Shown piece after piece: positions 61,226-64,000 of a stretch of 64,000 nucleotides of DNA. The stretch is taken from contig JADWOT020000008.1 in NCBI GenBank assembly GCA_036345935.2, positions 15,685,415-15,749,414 on the forward strand, in the 5' to 3' direction. This DNA is from Taenia hydatigena (lineage: Eukaryota > Platyhelminthes > Cestoda > Cyclophyllidea > Taeniidae). How positions within the stretch are numbered: position 1 is the stretch's first letter; each line of letters begins with the position of its first letter. A model generated the notes under the pieces. It was not told the origin of the DNA and did not search any database. It was given only the letters and a program-made list of their open reading frames with translations. Made by a program: the position numbers and the translations under genes.

Positions 61226-61360
61226 ATGTTTTGGCTTGTTCTCACGTTCATTCATATGCTGCTCTCAATTGGTTCAGTAGACTCTCACTACAGTACCCTA
61301 CTTAAGAACGCATCAGTAGTGGTATCTTTCTTTCAGAGGCGTCGCCAATTTTTAAAATGA
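61226..61360 (+). CDS. Small ORF with signal-peptide-like start, hypothetical
   Basis: A 44-codon frame starts with ATG at 61226 and begins MFWLVLTFIHMLLSIGS, which looks like a secretion signal. A cleavage site could fall after IGSVDS. The rest is short and has no cysteines. There is no homology I recognise, so chance is quite possible. A tttctttcag acceptor lies within it. Confidence 0.2.
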   Translation: MFWLVLTFIHMLLSIGSVDSHYSTLLKNASVVVSFFQRRRQFLK

Positions 61361-61557
61361 AACGCTCTTCGCTTTTCGAAAAAACGCCTACATCTTACTC
61401 CCTCAGAGATGCACGCAGTAGAAAAGAGGTGTTTTTGAAAAAAAGGATTAAAAGTTTAGAAGTTTTCACAATATCAATTATTCGAAACAATTGTTCCCTC
61501 ATGTTAAGTCCGTTTGCTTACCATCGCTTAAACCTGCACGTCGCAGTGATCACATGA

Positions 61558-61785
61558 TCACCTTTAAGTAAGTCACGTGATCTAAATTTGAATGGCTTTT
61601 CAAAGAAAGATCAATATCTCTCCACTGTACCTTCAATTTATCAAACACGAATTGGACAGGCTGAGCCCACAAAATTTTCATCGTTCTCGCTTAGTGTGTC
61701 CATAAATTCCGATGCAGGCATCAGGAGGAGCTCGTCAGTTAGCGTAAACTCTATTCACTCAGCAGACATCTCTCAGGGAGACTAA
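61558..61785 (+). CDS. Serine-rich open frame, possible terminal exon
   Basis: An open frame ends in TAA/TAG-free sequence up to a stop at 61783-61785. It encodes a serine-rich stretch (SFSLSVSINSDAG, RRSSSVSVNSIHSAD) with RRSSS, a basophilic kinase-like site. It resembles a cytoplasmic tail in composition only. No start codon or clear acceptor was assigned, and no family is recognised. Confidence 0.2.
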   Translation, partial: SPLSKSRDLNLNGFSKKDQYLSTVPSIYQTRIGQAEPTKFSSFSLSVSINSDAGIRRSSSVSVNSIHSADISQGD

Positions 61786-63955
61786 TCCCCAGCGCGTACT
61801 GGACAAATGTGCCGTGGTAACTCGCAAATTAGAGCAGTTGCCTAGCTCACTGAAATGATGGCAAGGCCGGACGACGCTCTACCATGAATGCTCTCTTCAT
61901 AAAACCAGGGCATCTGCCCCTCAATTAACGTTACAACTAGTTCACTCGAGGTGCCACTCCATTCTCATCAGAGATGCTGGTCAAGTCTATTGTGTGTCAC
62001 AGTATGCCTTGAAGCCCGTGCAGCTAGAATCCTACAAGTGGATGTTAGAGCCCCAGAGGTCGAATAGTTCCGTGCTTAAGCAAACAGTTGGAGCAAGCAC
62101 GGAATCCCCTACCCCTTAGTACAATTCAGGTTGCTGGGAGCAGGCCTCGACTGTTTTGGAAAGGTTGTGCTTATTTATAGAAAAAAGGGAGATCACTTGT
62201 CAGGAAGGACTTCCGATAGCCTCTTAGATAATAAGTAGCTATCAAGGCATTGGGCAGATAGTTGGGCACCGATGCACGCGTCCACATGGTATGTCACTTT
62301 GTAGAGGAGAAAAACAAGCATGCCAGACCAGGCCAATCAATAGCTGTGGCGCAGCCTTCTTCCTTCCTTACCTACCTCCGTACGTACCTACGTACCTGCA
62401 TATGTACGTACGCAAATCCGATTAACGCCTACTGGTTTGTGTAGGTGTGTGTATGTGGGCACCACTTTTTCCAAAACCAAAAGTTCCCTTCCTTCGCGAG
62501 CAAATATTGCCATCATTCCATATGCATGCTTTCCGAACTGCCCAAGAAGAGGGCGAAACGGGGGAGGTGGGAAAGCAAGGGAGGTCACCAACCTGAGTGG
62601 AATTTTATTTGCCTTATTTGATTGGCAACTACCAACACCTTTTTGGAATGATGTCACAGAGTTATCAGCTTCCTGTCCTTCAACCTATCTTGACCTTGGT
62701 CTCTCCTGCTCGATTTGCACAGTGGTCGCGCCTTCAAAAACGACTCGGAGGCTGGGAGTTCCCTTTTAAACCTGCTGTTTACTTGACAGAAGGCAAAGCC
62801 AAAGTGCGAGGTTTACCTCGGGCCTGTTTTGCTCTAGAGGCGTTGATTTAGATTCCACGCACCTGTATATTAGATAAATGCGCCTTCTGTAGGGTCGGTG
62901 GCTGGGTAGTTAGTTAGCATTTTAAGAGGCACCTGTGCGTTTACCATGGGAATAAAAAGAGTGAAGTAGATAAAGAGGAAGGAAAGTAGGAGGCGAAGAA
63001 AAGGTAGGCGAGGTACAACATCAAGACCTAGGGGAAAATTTTGTCACTTTTCTCTACTAAGGCCACTGGATTGGTATGCTGGGGTAGGAAAGAGAAGGAG
63101 GAGGAGGAATAAGGAAGGTAAGACAGAGCTTGAGTCCCAATGAAAGACTACAATGTGGACTGAGGGTAGGCGCTTGGGTCATAAATCATAGCGAAGGAAT
63201 GAATAGCTTGAGCGTATTTAAGTCTGTCCGTCTGCCTGTTTGTCACTCGTTGTGTGCAGAGGGGAAAGAGAATAAGGATGGAGAGGCAAAAGGTGGAGAC
63301 GGGACAAGGGTCAAGGTTGAGGGGAGAGGGAGATGGAGAGAGGGTGGGAGAGAGTTTATGTATAAGGCGGAATCGCTTCAACGACGTCTGCAGACGAATA
63401 AATCTAGCACTGGACTGGATCGTCGAATTAACGCCACGACCTCTCGACAAGTTCGACCTTTTGTCGATGTTTCGTTGACCTAGGAAACAAACAAAAGGTA
63501 CAAACCTTGTCGACTGAACTTACAACCGTCTAATAAAAACTAAGAATTTAAACAATAAAGACAAGTAACTTCCTGCGGCTGTGACAGTATTAGACTTGAG
63601 CGACCTACCACAGACAACAACTTGAGATTCGTCAGTTCATGTTGCTTCCATAACCTTGGAATTGTCGTGACATAACCCTACTCCATATTACTTTGATTTC
63701 AGCCTAGCATTCCCACTGATGGGTACAAAAAAGCAGAATTCATTCCTATCATCTATACTAAAGTGTTTAGTTCAGTTATTTCCCCCTTCTCACTCCAAAC
63801 CTCTTCCCTCCCTACCCTCGGAATAGGGCTCACGGAAGAGATCGAATAGTCCCAATTTGGAGGCGCGCAGTAAAGTGACTAGGTGAGCAAATCGATGTCC
63901 CAAAAAAGTGTTGATGTTACTGGATTTCATGTTTCCATTTAGCCAGCGTCCACTT
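61786..63955. other. Region without recognised genes
   Basis: Contains a gtac-rich tract near 62370-62412 and A/G-rich sequence at 62950-63120 and 63270-63350. ORFs at 62437-62851 (+) and 63130-63483 (+) lack family resemblance. A pyrimidine tract and ag at 63941-63942 could be an acceptor for an exon that holds the following GAG repeat. Confidence 0.4.
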
Positions 63956-64000
63956 GAGGAGGAGGAGGAGGAGGAGGAGGAGGAGGAGGAGGAGGAGGAG
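63956..64000. repeat. GAG trinucleotide repeat at the window edge
   Basis: Fifteen perfect GAG/GGA units run off the end. If the possible acceptor at 63942 is used, one frame reads QRPL followed by poly-glutamate; another gives poly-arginine. Whether it is coding cannot be decided here. Confidence 0.92.

Overview
This is nuclear DNA from an animal with compact but intron-bearing genes. Every recognisable protein is metazoan. Several introns are only 31-38 bp long, and some genes start directly at a 3' splice acceptor. Together these suggest a flatworm, most likely a tapeworm (Cestoda). The species call is an inference; the gene calls rest on reading protein families by eye. There are no bacterial genes, operons in the bacterial sense, CRISPR arrays or recognised tRNA/rRNA genes.

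Layout: the 3' end of an EMAP-like WD40 gene (+, 1-1851) converges on a five-exon NAPE-PLD gene (-, 3678-6512). A transposon-rich gap follows (a complete 434-bp two-LTR miniature retroelement and a decayed Ty3/gypsy integrase tail). Next come two tandem p38-type MAP kinase genes on the - strand (9368-16507 and 19975-24562). Between them, on the + strand, lies a seven-exon coatomer zeta gene (COPZ, 18921-19717) whose exons are too short to show as long ORFs. A DFCP1/ZFYVE1-type gene (+, 26007-38434) has a GTPase-like domain and two FYVE fingers and spans large introns. MRE11 (+, 39825-43164) is followed closely by a U1-type zinc-finger gene (43581-44391) and further zinc-finger exons (44624 onwards). 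A Goliath/RNF150-like PA-TM-RING-H2 ubiquitin ligase (-, 46568-55572) comes next. A cluster of LTR copies (56.2-57.8 kb) precedes TMEM199/VMA12 (+, 58337-58981) and NDUFB7 (-, 59161-60209). The last 3.8 kb hold only small unrecognised ORFs and a GAG trinucleotide repeat that runs off the window.

The genes do not form one pathway. They are housekeeping and signalling genes: microtubules, lipid mediator synthesis, stress kinases, COPI traffic, PI3P membranes, DNA repair, ubiquitylation, V-ATPase assembly and respiration.

The most notable points are: (1) a p38 paralog with the same internal exon lengths as its neighbour but an S-S-Y activation motif instead of T-G-Y; (2) a short, non-coding LTR retroelement family with 5-bp target duplications, PPT/PBS-like boundaries, a complete copy and a nested insertion; (3) an MRE11 gene with no ATG of its own in the first visible exon, whose frame fits an AUG supplied by a flatworm spliced leader; (4) a GC-AG intron that splits the RING finger; (5) COPZ with five introns of 31-36 bp.
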